A DNA stretch of 64,000 nucleotides, taken from assembly GCF_008831285.2 (NCBI RefSeq), contig NC_045140.1, positions 28,290,131 through 28,354,130 of the forward strand, in the 5' to 3' direction. How positions within the stretch are numbered: position 1 is the stretch's first letter; every line of letters begins with the position of its first letter. This stretch comes from Nymphaea colorata (taxonomy: Eukaryota; Streptophyta; Magnoliopsida; Nymphaeales; Nymphaeaceae). The notes beneath the pieces were generated by a model, which was not told the DNA's origin, did no database searches, and saw only the letters and a list, made by a program, of their open reading frames with translations. This document shows, one piece after another, positions 23,691-35,146 of this stretch. Both the position numbers and the translations under genes were made by a program.

Positions 23691-26600
23691 GGAGAGTAGA
23701 AATTTCATAAAAAACATAGACTTCATGAAGTTAAACACCTAGAAAACGTCAAATGAATATCTATACATACATATATATGTATGTCCAATATCATCTCTAA
23801 CGCGAAATTAAATTAAATACATATCACTTTGGCTAATGTTTTTCTTTCTTCAGATAACTTCAGGATTTTGTTTGATAGTTTCTATGAAAAGTATGACTTG
23901 TTGTGAAAATTATAAGCAAAGAACAATTTAGAAAAAAAAAAAAAAAAACTCCAAATGGGAAGACAAACCATGAAGCTGCTGACTAAACTACATCTGAACT
24001 GTTGAGATTCTATCTAGATCATGATGAAGCAACGCAGAGTCATACGAAGATCTTATAAGGTCGCAAATCACTCGGACTAAGCACCTCGAACATTGAATTC
24101 TTGACCATCTCCAAATTGAGGCTTTAATTCCAAAGCTAGGCTTCCTTTGCTTTCTTTGTAAGTGATCGTTTTTGAAAGCAGATACTTGTTGTAATAATCC
24201 ATGACACATATGAAAATGTATGTTCTTACTTAAAAAGAAACCAACACTGGGTCATGTCACGTTCATGCACTGTGCCCTATGTGGGTTAGGTGATGACCAT
24301 GACCATCATCAACCCGATGATACCATATTGAGGTTGGTATGAGACTTTATTGATTACCAGATGATCAGTCCTTAGAATTAATGGAGTAATATGGTTCAAT
24401 GGGCAGCTCAGGAAGATGACATGAAGCAAATGAATGAGACAAGTGGAGGAGTTTCATCTGCTTTTGAATTAATGCATGTAAAAGCGCCATATCTTCTTGT
24501 CAGTATTATGAGTTTGTATTTCTTGGTCAAATCCCACATGCCCGCACATGCCCTCTGGTTTATCTGCTCCTTCATTATGCACAAGTGAGCACGTGCAACC
24601 AAGATATGAAGGCACATGAGTTTGTTCAGTTTCTATGTAATGTCTACCGAAAGAGAGTTGATTTATGTCATTTTCTTTCCTGCCCACCCATCTTCTTTCT
24701 GTCAAACAAAGAAAAAAGAAACAGGGATTTTCTGTCCTGAAACCCAACTGCTTCAGCTATATAAAACTGTAGAAACCAGGGATGATTCCAAAGGTTTTTT
24801 TTTTTTGTTTTAGAGCAATTTGTTTCTAGTTTTACTGAGTCCAGTAAGAAGAAGAGAGAAGAAAAGCGCTATGCTTCTGTTATTAAAGCGAGGTTTTCAT
24901 ACGCAAAGTCACATGGGTGCAGGTACGAGTTGCGCGGGGGTGCAGGTGCGGGTATGGGTTGTTATAGAATTAATCAATCAAGAGTTGAAAATGAGCCACC
25001 TCATAATGCTGCTTATCCGCTGAGGCGCCTTTTTGCTGATACAAGAAGCCTTATCCCTTCTTGGTCAACCTTCTCCGACACCTGCTCCCTCTTCTAGTGC
25101 TTTTTTGCGAGACTTTGCTGGTCTCCCCTACCACTGAGGTGTACCGAGAAGTGAAATCTTACTCTCTGCCCCCGGGGTTCAAGACTACTTCAGGACTTAA
25201 GTGATCTTACGACCAAAGTACCTTTTGACTCCAGTATTTGTCGTATGTGCGACCATTTGCAGTCCAAAAAGCATAACGCGAATTCAAATTGGAGATGCCA
25301 TACTTATGCACCACCAGTCTGCCCTACTTGCGGTATGCATGCACCTTAGGATCCAGTCCCCCCAGATATTAGTTTTTGGTTTTTGACCTTTCTGTACACC
25401 AATAGCAACCTGCACTTATCTTTGAGACTAACCTGTTCTCAATACACCTAGAACCCTGATGGATTACTTGCTCTCTTTTCTGAGCCAATAAGCTAAAGTT
25501 TTAGCTCCACCTGCTACCCTTTTCAAATTGCACTGTGGGCTTCATGTTGGACCAAATCAAGTCTCAGGTTTCAATCAGATTGAAGTTAGATGACATTCTA
25601 TTGTGACATATTAGTGAATGAATATGGTAGATAATTCCTTAATACATATGACTATTGAGATATGATTGTTTTTCCAGTGGATTTCATAATCAAGTTAAGG
25701 CATATGGTAGTGCTAAACGAGTTTATGAGAGGCTCAGCCTCTTGCCAAGAGTGAGCCGTTAGGTGCACGCAAATCATATACACTAAAAAAAAAAAAAAGG
25801 ATATTTTGGTAATTATTGAAAGAAGAATGTCCTTTTCTATCTTTCACTTCTTTCAATTTCTTTTTTTGTATTTACATTTTTTTTCTATTAATCAAAGGTA
25901 TTTTCGTTATTAACCATACTGACACCCGTAAGAATGTACTGAGTAATTAAGTACCGTAATTAAAAATTCAAGTTGTTAAGGGCAACGTGTTTTCTCCATG
26001 GTCATCCTCAAGAAGTGGTTTGTTTCAGTGTTGTGAGTGGATCAAATACATCTAATTACTGATCTGATTTTTAATATCTTTAGTCACATTTGGCAAGAAA
26101 AATCTGAATTGGATTCTATGCAGTTTCCACCACTACCATATCTGAATCCAAGTCCGATATTAGATTTGCGGGAAGATAGAGATCGAACTGATCTCATGCA
26201 CTAATCGGATCCAAGTTGAGTTTTAAAAAAGTAGTCTGTAATCTGAAGTTGTACCGGCAAATGCTGGATCCAACTGGAATCCAGACATTTTACATCCCTA
26301 ATTTGCTTTATCAATATATGCATGACAAATTAATGCCAACAAAAACTAGTCCATAATAGCAAAAGACTTTAATCAGTTTAATGTGTCTAAGTTGGAATGG
26401 TGTGCACTGTCCAACCCACCATTTGCTTGATAAAAAATTACTGGAAGTACTTTACAAAAAACAAAGATTGTTGCTTAAAATTCTTGAATTTGCCGCCCTC
26501 CTTGGCCCTTATAGTTCCTGCAGCAACCAAGAAGACGAAGGCTACCGTCGCCTGATTTCCGGCTGGATCGGTGAGGTACTGGATGCTACATTGAATAATG

Positions 26601-27915
26601 AAGCCTAATTTCCATTAACAAATACCCAAACTCATTAAACTTGGATTGATCTTCAAAGGGGTTGGTGCAACAGTCGGAACAAAGACCGATAGACAGCCTT
26701 TGTTTCGAACTTTGTGGCGTTAATCTCCTATGCTGCAAAAAGGGAGCATTGATATGTAAGTTGAAGTATAATAGGGGGGCGTCACCCTAAGGCACTAAAA
26801 GTAGCCCTAGATCCTACAAGTATAAGGGAAAACAATGAGGCTTCGGCCTTCACTCAAGCAAAAGGATTAACCTCTCACTCATCCAAAATTAAACTTAGAT
26901 TGAACCTTCAGAACTCTTCAGTAACATCTGCGTCATTGATACCCCAACATGTAAGAAGAAATTTTGCGCCAATACTGATTAACCTATATGTGACCTCTAC
27001 CAACTCATGTCGACTAGACAGTTGATCCATCCTTACATGGCAATCCTCTCTGAGTTCCCTTGAATTTAGATCCGGCCTTCTTGTAATGGGTAAACTTAGG
27101 TCTTTTTTCCTATATGAAGGAATTATACCACTGATGACATGCCCATTGGTAAGCTTTGTATTTATCAAAACCCATTTTTCTAAATTGTTCTATCATGTTA
27201 CATTACATATAAAATCTGATGCTTATTTTTGTGCGCGATCTGTGCAACGATTAAGTGGTATTCATCTTGTTCGATCATGATGTTCTTAAATTTAATTTCT
27301 CTTGGTGATGGCCGCTGCGTCTGGCATTAATCGGTTATCTTCTATTTTTCGATGGATTGAGTATGCCCTCATTTGGATCCATATCCAGTACCTTTAAGAT
27401 CATGAAAAGTTTTTCCTTATTCTTTTGTCCCACACAGAAACTTTTGTTCTGACAAAAGTTTTGCAGGCGATGCCTTGAATCAAACAACTTTTTATGTCAG
27501 ATTTGAGCCCTCTTATTATTTTAACCACGTTAGGAGTCTACCATATGGTTGTCTATTTGACAAAATAAGTTTATAAACATGGACAGACGACGATGTTATT
27601 TTTGTTATAAGAACCCTGTATCGGCTTTGTTAAGTATCGGCCAACGGCGATATTGATGACATGGCATAAAACTTTGTCCATGAATGGCCTACGTTATAAT
27701 GCTAGTCAGATGTATGTGAGAAAGCCTGTGAGATGTGTGTTTGTTATTTGAGGGTTTTGAAGGCAAAATCATGCTATCTTTGCATGTAGTTAGACCTCTT
27801 AAATACCCAGTTCTTCACTTCTGCTTGATTGGAGCCACGGAAAGATTGTACATACTGATAAATTATTCATATCTTTATGTATATTGCCTGTGTCTTCACT
27901 CTAAGCATTGAACAG
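20609..27915. other. Long gene-poor spacer
   Basis: I find no gene in these 7.3 kb. It contains (AT)n runs (22789-22807, 23629-23683), poly-A/T tracts and short open frames without family resemblance. A 75-residue open frame at 26381-26608 (+) is unrecognised on both strands. Confidence 0.45.
23629..23683. repeat. (AT)n microsatellite
   Basis: About 27 AT repeats followed by a short gagaga tract. Confidence 0.95.
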
Positions 27916-29530
27916 GACGTGCATTAGAGGAGATTCGAGCTTCTATCTTTAATGATCTTCGAACTTCAGAAGGAGCTAGACGCCAGCAGGAGCGATTCTG
28001 CGGGCCTTTTGTAGCCATGACATTTAATGTTGAGGTGTCTGTTTGGCATTGTCATGACAAATAAATTGGTGGGTCTCTGTTCATCTGTTTTTCAGGGGTC
28101 AGATGTTGAGCCATAATCAAACATTTGGTCGAAGTGAATCTTTCCGACAGAACTTTTTCTTTTTCTCTTGTTTCAATTTCATCATGATACCGAGTTTTGA
28201 TGTGCATCCAGGTGCTGGGGAGAGTTGGTTTCAGCTTCCCCATCTTCCTCACGTTTATTCATTATTGCTATTGCTAGCTGTCTTGAGAGTAACCTCATTG
28301 CTGCCCGTTTCTCCTCTGTCGAGTACGACTCCATTTTCTTCATTGCCTGCTCTAGGTACAGTCATGGCCTCTCCAACGGCCTTGCTAATGTCAGCTTAAA
28401 ATACAACAGGTGAGGCCCTGTTTGCAATACCACATCCTTGGTGTCTCTCAACTGGACTAACTGATTGAGTGAAGCATTTGATATCAATCTTTTCTTTGTT
28501 CCTCAAATGCAGCGTGGGGTTTTATCAGATTGCTAAGGTTGCGGTCACACCCACCTTAGTCCTGGCAGAATTCGTATTGTTCAGGAAGACAGTCTCTCTG
28601 GCTAAGATATGAATTTGGGAAAAATTAAGATACTTGTTCTCTAGATAACCTGCACGAGGCTTTCCTATTGGGATTTAGGAGAAATTGTGTTCCCTTCTTC
28701 GTTAAGCATGAAAACCTTCTTTTGTTCTGTTAATTGCATGTTTCTTCAAGTCCCAGTGAAGAAAACTAGTGTTGCTTTATATGTTATTCTTATTCTATAG
28801 GTGTTGGCACTAACTGCGGCATCCCTAGGTGTTGCTCCGGCAACGTTACATATTTGCAATTTAACTATTTTGGTGCTTTTGTGGCACTGACATGTATAAT
28901 TCCCAGTGCCATCAACAAAACTTTATGGTCAAAATTGCAACAGCGTGAGAAATGGACAGCACTTGCGTAAGCAATTGCATTAAAATCCTCCCAGGTTGCT
29001 CCTCTAATTGTCTTTTATACGCCACTCTCTCAAGCAGCTTGATCTGGAAGACCATTCTTGTCACCTTTCTCTTCTTAGTTGGATTGATACCTTGGATAGA
29101 TCCACCTGGAGTATTGCTGTTTGACTGGAACTTACACAATACTGTTGCTATTCTTGTTTCAGCAGCTCTTGGTTTTCTTCTCCAATGGTCAGGGGCACTT
29201 GCACTTGGGTAAGGAACTTCAATAATCTTAGCCTCCCGTCATCGCCAGGGCAACTCCTTGCTACCACCCATGTTATTTTAGGGCAGTTCAAGGCGTGTAA
29301 TTCTTCTCGGAGGTTCTTTATGTTTCAATAAAAACCCAAGGTCGGTTAGCGTATGTGCGGCAGCTGTAGCTTTGTTTGCAATACTGTCTACAACTCGCTT
29401 AGCTTGAGGCAATCTCAGCCAGAGAACAAGCAACTTCCACGGTCTGCCATTCTTCCTCCACAACCGAGACCACAGGAAGAATCAGTCATCAACTCAAATG
29501 ATGGAGATGTTAAGGTGGAAAGTGTTTGAG
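27916..29530 (+). pseudogene. Nucleotide-sugar transporter (NST/TPT family) pseudogene
   Basis: Remnants of a multi-membrane-span Golgi nucleotide-sugar transporter of the plant NST-KT/TPT group. Fragments in order: RALEEIRASIFNDLRTSEGA (from 27916) and RFCGPFVAMTFN; VGFSFPIFLTFIHY (about 28220); GLANVSLKYN ending at 28410 with a GT donor; VGFYQIAKVAVTPTLVLAEF (28513 on); VLALTAASLGVAPATLH (28801 on); FGAFVALTCIIPSAINKTLW (about 28870); WKTILVTFLFLVGLIPWIDP to LGFLLQWSGALALG (29040-29208); a C-terminal tail to 29530. Introns and most splice sites persist, so it is a decayed duplicate and not a retrocopy. Damage includes a frame change after IVMTNKLV, another after FLTFIHY, loss of one base near 28842, a donor reading AT in place of GT after VSLAK (about 28606), and at least two frame changes in the last exon. 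Confidence 0.8.
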
Positions 29531-30980
29531 AAGATGAATGACACTTAGATATAAATGGCGTAGCAGAAAGTGCTGAGAAGATGAAAAAGGGACTTCAAAG
29601 GGACCCACATGGACTAATCTAGTTTTTTATAAACTTGGCTTTCAGTTCCCTTACATTTGAGTTCCCTTATATCAGGCAGTGATTTTTCAATCAATTACTG
29701 TCAGTGACTTGAAGTTTTAAAGCACTAGCATGTCGAGCTAATCAGCCTACAAGCCCAATTGAAACGCAAAGGACGATTTTTTATCATTTGCACAGTAACT
29801 GCTACCTGTAAATACTTAGTTTTTTCTTTTTGTGTCGTCCATGTTAATTCGACTGGATAAATCCCTTCTGGTAATGCACATGATCCAGAAGGATAGCTTG
29901 ACCTTTTTGTTCTTTTATTTTCTTATGACATGCTTAAAATTGCTGCGAAGAACACCATGTTGGTGTTCTGTAATTCCTATGTCCTTCCTTTTCGAGTTCG
30001 CAATCTAAGTATCTAACAGCTATATGAGTTCATAGGTGAAGCTGCCACCCAGATTTCCTCAACCCTGGAGTCATTGCTAAATGAGTGCAAGAACCCCTAG
30101 TCCTGGGTCAATTAGCACATATAATGTGAATTGGAACCAATAATAAGCTTGGCCGAAGTCCTTGACAAAATAAGGTTCACAAGGAAAGGTCTGAATTGAG
30201 TTCTTCTTCTTTCCAATGCATCAATTATTAATCTTTTTATATCAATATGGGAGTAAACGATAAAAAGAAATAACAATTAACAAGTATATTCTTCAGCAAT
30301 CAGTCTTGGCCAAGCACTTCCATACACAAACATTTCCTGGGGGCTGGGAGTCCAATCTAGAGTCACGACAACTTTGAAACTACAACCAAGAACGGTCTTC
30401 TGCAAATAAAAATAATGACGGTAAGAATGATAAACTCTTCTTAAGTTTTAACGTTTACTATTACATTCTCTCTCTGTACCAGACCCCCAAAACATGCATC
30501 TCTGGGATGTTAGGTCACATTACTACCACTAGGCGAGAGCACAGCTGGTATTTACTAATATATTCACAGGATTGAAGTAAACAAACTTATAATGGAAAAG
30601 TCTTTTGACCATGCTCATAGTCATGTTCTACCCCTGCTTGAGACAATGTTAGAGCAGTAAAAGTTGACCAGCAAACTGAAGCCATTGTATAGCACTCACG
30701 GAAATTAAATTTGTGAATTTCACAAGCACGGATTATCTCTTGTTTATCAAGGATGTCAGTGATGTTTCTAGAATTTCTCTAGTAAATGGCAAGAATAGGG
30801 CCACCATTTGTTTTCCCCTACTTGGCCTACAGGAACCAAATCAATCGAGTAATGGGTAGCGAAGACAATCGCAGCAGAAGCCCATCAAATAGCAGCATCG
30901 TTTACTCGAAACATACAGAGAATCAAGCTAAGATACATAAAAACAGGACTGCGACATGTTTCCAACAGATGCATTGCTCC
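29531..30980. other. Spacer between transporter pseudogene and PsbTn
   Basis: No gene recognised. The right part, about 30780-30980, would be the 3' untranslated region of PsbTn. Confidence 0.5.
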
Positions 30981-31337
30981 TCAATTGCGGCATATCCGAG
31001 CAGTGGGCATGGTCACACATATTGGAGCATACAGCTTCTTAGCCTCAGGGCTCCCTTTCTTGGGCTCTCCATCGGCTGCATTCGCCTCTCCGGTTGCCGA
31101 CACTGCCGACCAGAACATGGCAGCAGCGGCCACGCCGAACATGATATCCCTCCTGCTGTTGCTGCTCCTCTTCTCCGCCGCCTCTGCATCCCCTGCTTGT
31201 GCTCTGATCACTGCCCCCACCTTGGGCAGCTGTTTCAACGCTACACCCACTCTCTCTGCTGCTGCTGGGGACTTCGAGAGCTTGACGCCTCCAAGGGTTG
31301 ATGCAGGGCATGACGCAGTCGCTGTTACCGACGCCAT
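30981..31337 (-). CDS. PsbTn: Photosystem II 5 kDa protein (nuclear PsbT), chloroplast precursor
   Basis: Nuclear-encoded small lumenal extrinsic subunit of photosystem II. The single minus-strand exon encodes 118 aa. The layout is a bipartite targeting peptide plus a tiny mature protein: a Ser/Ala-rich stromal transit region (residues 1-45), then SRRDIMF with twin arginines at 62-63, a hydrophobic span ([13 protein letters not shown]) and an ANA cleavage site at 85-87. The mature peptide of about 30 residues ends with [18 protein letters not shown], the family signature with two cysteines (107 and 116) that can form a disulfide. The start is ATG at 31337. No disruptions. Confidence 0.95.
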   Translation of the reverse strand: MASVTATASCPASTLGGVKLSKSPAAAERVGVALKQLPKVGAVIRAQAGDAEAAEKRSSNSRRDIMFGVAAAAMFWSAVSATGEANAADGEPKKGSPEAKKLYAPICVTMPTARICRN

Positions 31338-31488
31338 TTTTTAGTCTTACCAAGTCTCTCTGCAACAGCGCCTCTCCTCTCCCTCTCTATCTCTTCACTG
31401 TCTCCGCATCTTAAGCATGGTTTTATGTGGGAGATTTTTTTCATCGCCCTCCTTTCTTGGTGCTTGCGATCCTTGTCGATCTGCTGCG

Positions 31489-31539
31489 TTATCCTAACCG
31501 GACCAAAGCCAATAATATGCATCCACGTGTCACGTTATC
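31489..31539 (-). promoter_or_regulatory. G-box flanked by GATAA I-box cores
   Basis: CACGTG at 31524-31529 (in ccacgtgtc), with GATAA on the minus strand at 31489-31493 and 31535-31539, and a CCAAT word at 31509. This lies 150-200 bp upstream of the PsbTn start. The G-box plus I-box pairing is the classic light-response arrangement of nuclear photosynthesis genes. Confidence 0.6.
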
Positions 31540-34500
31540 TAATTTCATAATAGAATAAGAATCGTTGCTGTTGCAGCCTTGCAATGAAAAAATCAACATA
31601 CAAACGACACGTATGCGTTCAAAAATAGCAGATGAGAAAGAACGACAAATGAATTTAACAAAAAAATGTCCTCATTTTTCCAAAACATCAGAACACCATG
31701 CTTTACCAATAAAGCAATGGCCAGTGGCGTGGATGAAGCAGAAGTGAGAATATAAAGCTAAGTTGGCTTGTGTGCAATATGAGATTCAAATTCAAAGCTC
31801 AACATGATTTAAGCCTCGCTGCTAGGAATCTGTGTCAGAGGAATATACTCCTTAATTACTTTCTACATGCAAATGTTTTTGTTTATAAACACCTCTCCAA
31901 GCAAGCGCGAGTTTTTTTTTACAATAGGAATATTATTCATGAAAGTAGTAGTGATAAGTCGTCATAATTATAGATCACAGTTTCATTAGCATTTCCAGAG
32001 GATGTTGTAGCAGAGAGAGATCAGAGTCCACCGACTCAGTAGTTCAATCTCTCTCTCTCTCTCTCTCTCTCTAAAAACACAGCATTTGAGGGGGTACCCA
32101 CAATAACCTGGTGGAGCCTACATGCTTGTTTTTGTTGGAGAAGAGAGAACTGGAACTACTGGATTCCAGTACTCTTTAACATCTCTCGGTTTTACCGAGT
32201 CATGAGGTTTCTTCTATCATAAACGTTTCAAATTAAAGAGAAAATGTTTACTTTGACATTGAATGGACAAGCTTCCTGACGACGCCTTCACAGCGAGTGG
32301 CTTGTGCTCTAGAGGCAAGCTTGCCCTTCTGAGAAGTATGAGCTTCTGATGACTATAATGCTTAGAATGACAGGTCCGGTCACCTTTTTCCGGTGGGCAT
32401 GCCGAGACATTCGGCTTAGGCTAGGACCGGAGCCCTACCTCAAAGTTGGCTTGCGCGAGCCTACGCTTGGTTCAGTTGGACTACAGTTTCATGCCTGATC
32501 ATGGCTAACCACACAACTGCAAGGTCTACTCCAGACAGAGTTGGCCCAGGAAGCACTGCATTACTGGTTGGGCTTGGGGAGGGGCGGGTTCAGCTACTAG
32601 ACATATGCGAAGTCTATCTTACCTCCCGCCATCTCCCTCTTACCTGTTAATCATCTCCCTCGGCAGAGACTGCCCGTGTTCAGGCGTCCTTCCCCGGCCA
32701 TCACTTTCAGTCGCCACTTCCACCTGCGGCACCTGCTAATCCCCTGGCCATCACCATGGCTTCACTAAGGACCTGGCCTCCCATCTCCAGATTTCCCACC
32801 GAAAAACACCCGCTGCTTCACCGTCGCCCGCTCCAGGTAAGCCATATTGTCCCTAAAATACCTTCAGCTTACTTAGTGCACCTGATAGCAAGATCAGACA
32901 TGGCATGACGGTAGGCAAAATCAAACAGAGTTGGTGAGCGCAACCAAGTGGGCTCTTCGGACTCGCATAAGACGCGCAGAGTCGCATTTAAAAGGGAGAG
33001 GGAAAGCAACTGCAGATTCGATTTGTGGGGAAGAAGAAGAGAGCAACAAGTCCTTTGCTTCCTCTAGCCCAAAACAGATTATCATATGAAATCTCTCTGT
33101 CAGTTTCATATATTACAATGTTGAGTATCAAATTTGGTCTTCATAGTGTTGCTAATGAAGAATCCAACATGTATAAAACGTTTGTAAAAATTTATTAAGG
33201 AGCCAATGTGATCCAAAATAGTTCCTCAAACAGATAAATTCCACGACTCATAAATCCTAATATAACATTAATCAATTCATAATACAATATGCAGTTCTGT
33301 TGGGCAAATGTGAATTGGGTGTGTGCCGCATCACGGTTAATTAGATAGAATTAGCAACTCCCCTACTTGACGTTGGATTGTTTATCTACTGGGCACACTA
33401 GTTGCGGAAAAAGCCTCTGCATGCAACACGCCTGATGCAAGTGTGGTCCTTAGAAGTTGGGGGCGTAATTTACGTTAGAAACTAAATAATCCCCAAATTT
33501 ATATTTCTCTAGCACAGCGTAAAACTAAGACTAATAGTTCAGCCATCTCATCGCAACCAGACTTCAGAATGCGAGGACCACCAGAAACACAATGCTTAAA
33601 CCTGAATCTATGCAAGACGCGGCGGTCCATCAGCTCCCAATCGGATGAACACATTTTACAAGGGAAATAAATATAACAGAACACATCCATTTTCAGGTCA
33701 TCTTCTCAACTGACTCGCCTCCAAGAGAATCCAATCTAACATTTCTACCAAAAAATTACTGGACTGGAAAAGAAAGGAAAACCTTACAGTAATACAACAT
33801 GCTTTTGGCTGCGCATCATAAGAGCTTATGGGAAGTTCAATGAATTTTTGTAATCCAGATTTCAGTAATACAACATTCAACGATGTGCCTGTGCTTATGA
33901 GAAGCAACTACAGTCATCCATGTCTGATTTTACTATCAGTAAGTAAGTTGAAGGTATTTTTTGGGGACAATATGTTGCGTAGGTGGTGGCGGAAGGAGGA
34001 TGCCTAAGCACGAAGCAATCTCAACCGGCTGAGATGGATTAACAGGTGATAGGGGGAGGAGGAGGGAAGAGTGGAAAGTGGGAGGGAAATGAAGAAAAGA
34101 GAGGGAGAGGGGGATTTGGGACTCTCCAACTTTTCAGGGAGAGAAAACTGTGCGGAAGGGAAAAAGGGGGTTACATCGCACCTGTTAACCTTTTTGGTAA
34201 CCTTTTTTGATCTTTCTAAAATGTTTTTTCAAACTTTCAATAATAAAGGTATTTTGGTCATTGCACACCACCATGCACAAATTTTTGTGAACAAGGGTGT
34301 ACACATCACCTATTTTGGGCAGCCGATTTCCTTAGAAACTCTTGGTGTTTTACCAATGATTTTCTTTAGAAACTTTTTGTTGCTTCGTTGAGTACTCCAT
34401 TAGAAACTCTTGATGTGTCGCAGAAGGTTTTTAAGGTATTAAAAAAATATATCAAGGACTTTAAATAAGAGTGGACATCATCAAACTGGGTAATCGATGG

Positions 34501-35146
34501 GCGTTAAGATGACAGTCAGACCCAGCCTGATAATTAAGCAGGTCAACCTTGAGCTGCCAACAAGATCAAGCCTGCTCGAGGCGGGCTTTGTCTAGCATCG
34601 GGCCAGTTTGGCACCCAGCCCTAGTTGCAGAGCAGAGTGACCAGAGACTCCCCTAACAATGAAATGGCTCCAAAATGAAACGCTGATGTGAAGCATAAGA
34701 TGACACAGTTTGCAAGTTAATGGTGGAGGTAAGCTAAAAACAGGCCCTTGGAAATTGACGAATTGACATAATATCTGTGCATACCTAGACTCCAGCAGCT
34801 ACCCTAATATGTTTATTAGTGGGCATAGGTTAAACTCTGTCTGACCGAACACTACCCAACGTTTGATGGGCTAGCACAGGATCAGCCAACTTAAACGTCA
34901 ACTTTGTGTCCAGCGTGAATCACGACTCTCTCTCTCTCTCTCTCGCTCGCAAAATAAAACAAGAAATGGACATAACAAGTTCGAATACATTATGTTCGGA
35001 TAGATAAGGACAAGGCTCCTAACCTTGTACCTTCTTAGAGCTACAACATTGGGATAGCCCATCTCTCAAAGGGCTAAGATGAAGCACCAGCATTGTTTCC
35101 ACTTACAATACACATAGTAATCACTTGTAACACAGAGATCAGAATC
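31540..35146. other. Spacer between PsbTn and the dioxygenase array
   Basis: No gene supported. Contents: (CT)n at 32046-32073; a stretch at 34470-34625 with gggcc/cagcct words resembling a small MITE remnant; (CT)n at about 34923-34944. A first-exon-like ATG (32756) running into CAG|GTAAG at 32837 has no following exon that I can find. Confidence 0.45.

Noticed and set aside
26381-26608. 75-codon open frame in the long spacer
   Set aside because: Unrecognised on both strands and isolated; left as unassigned spacer.
30985-31344. 119-codon open frame on the + strand
   Set aside because: Antisense of PsbTn, whose mature sequence is an exact family match on the minus strand.
32756-32836. Possible first exon with transit-peptide-like MASLRTWPPISRFP and a GTAAG donor
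   Set aside because: No downstream exon or family resemblance could be found within several kilobases.
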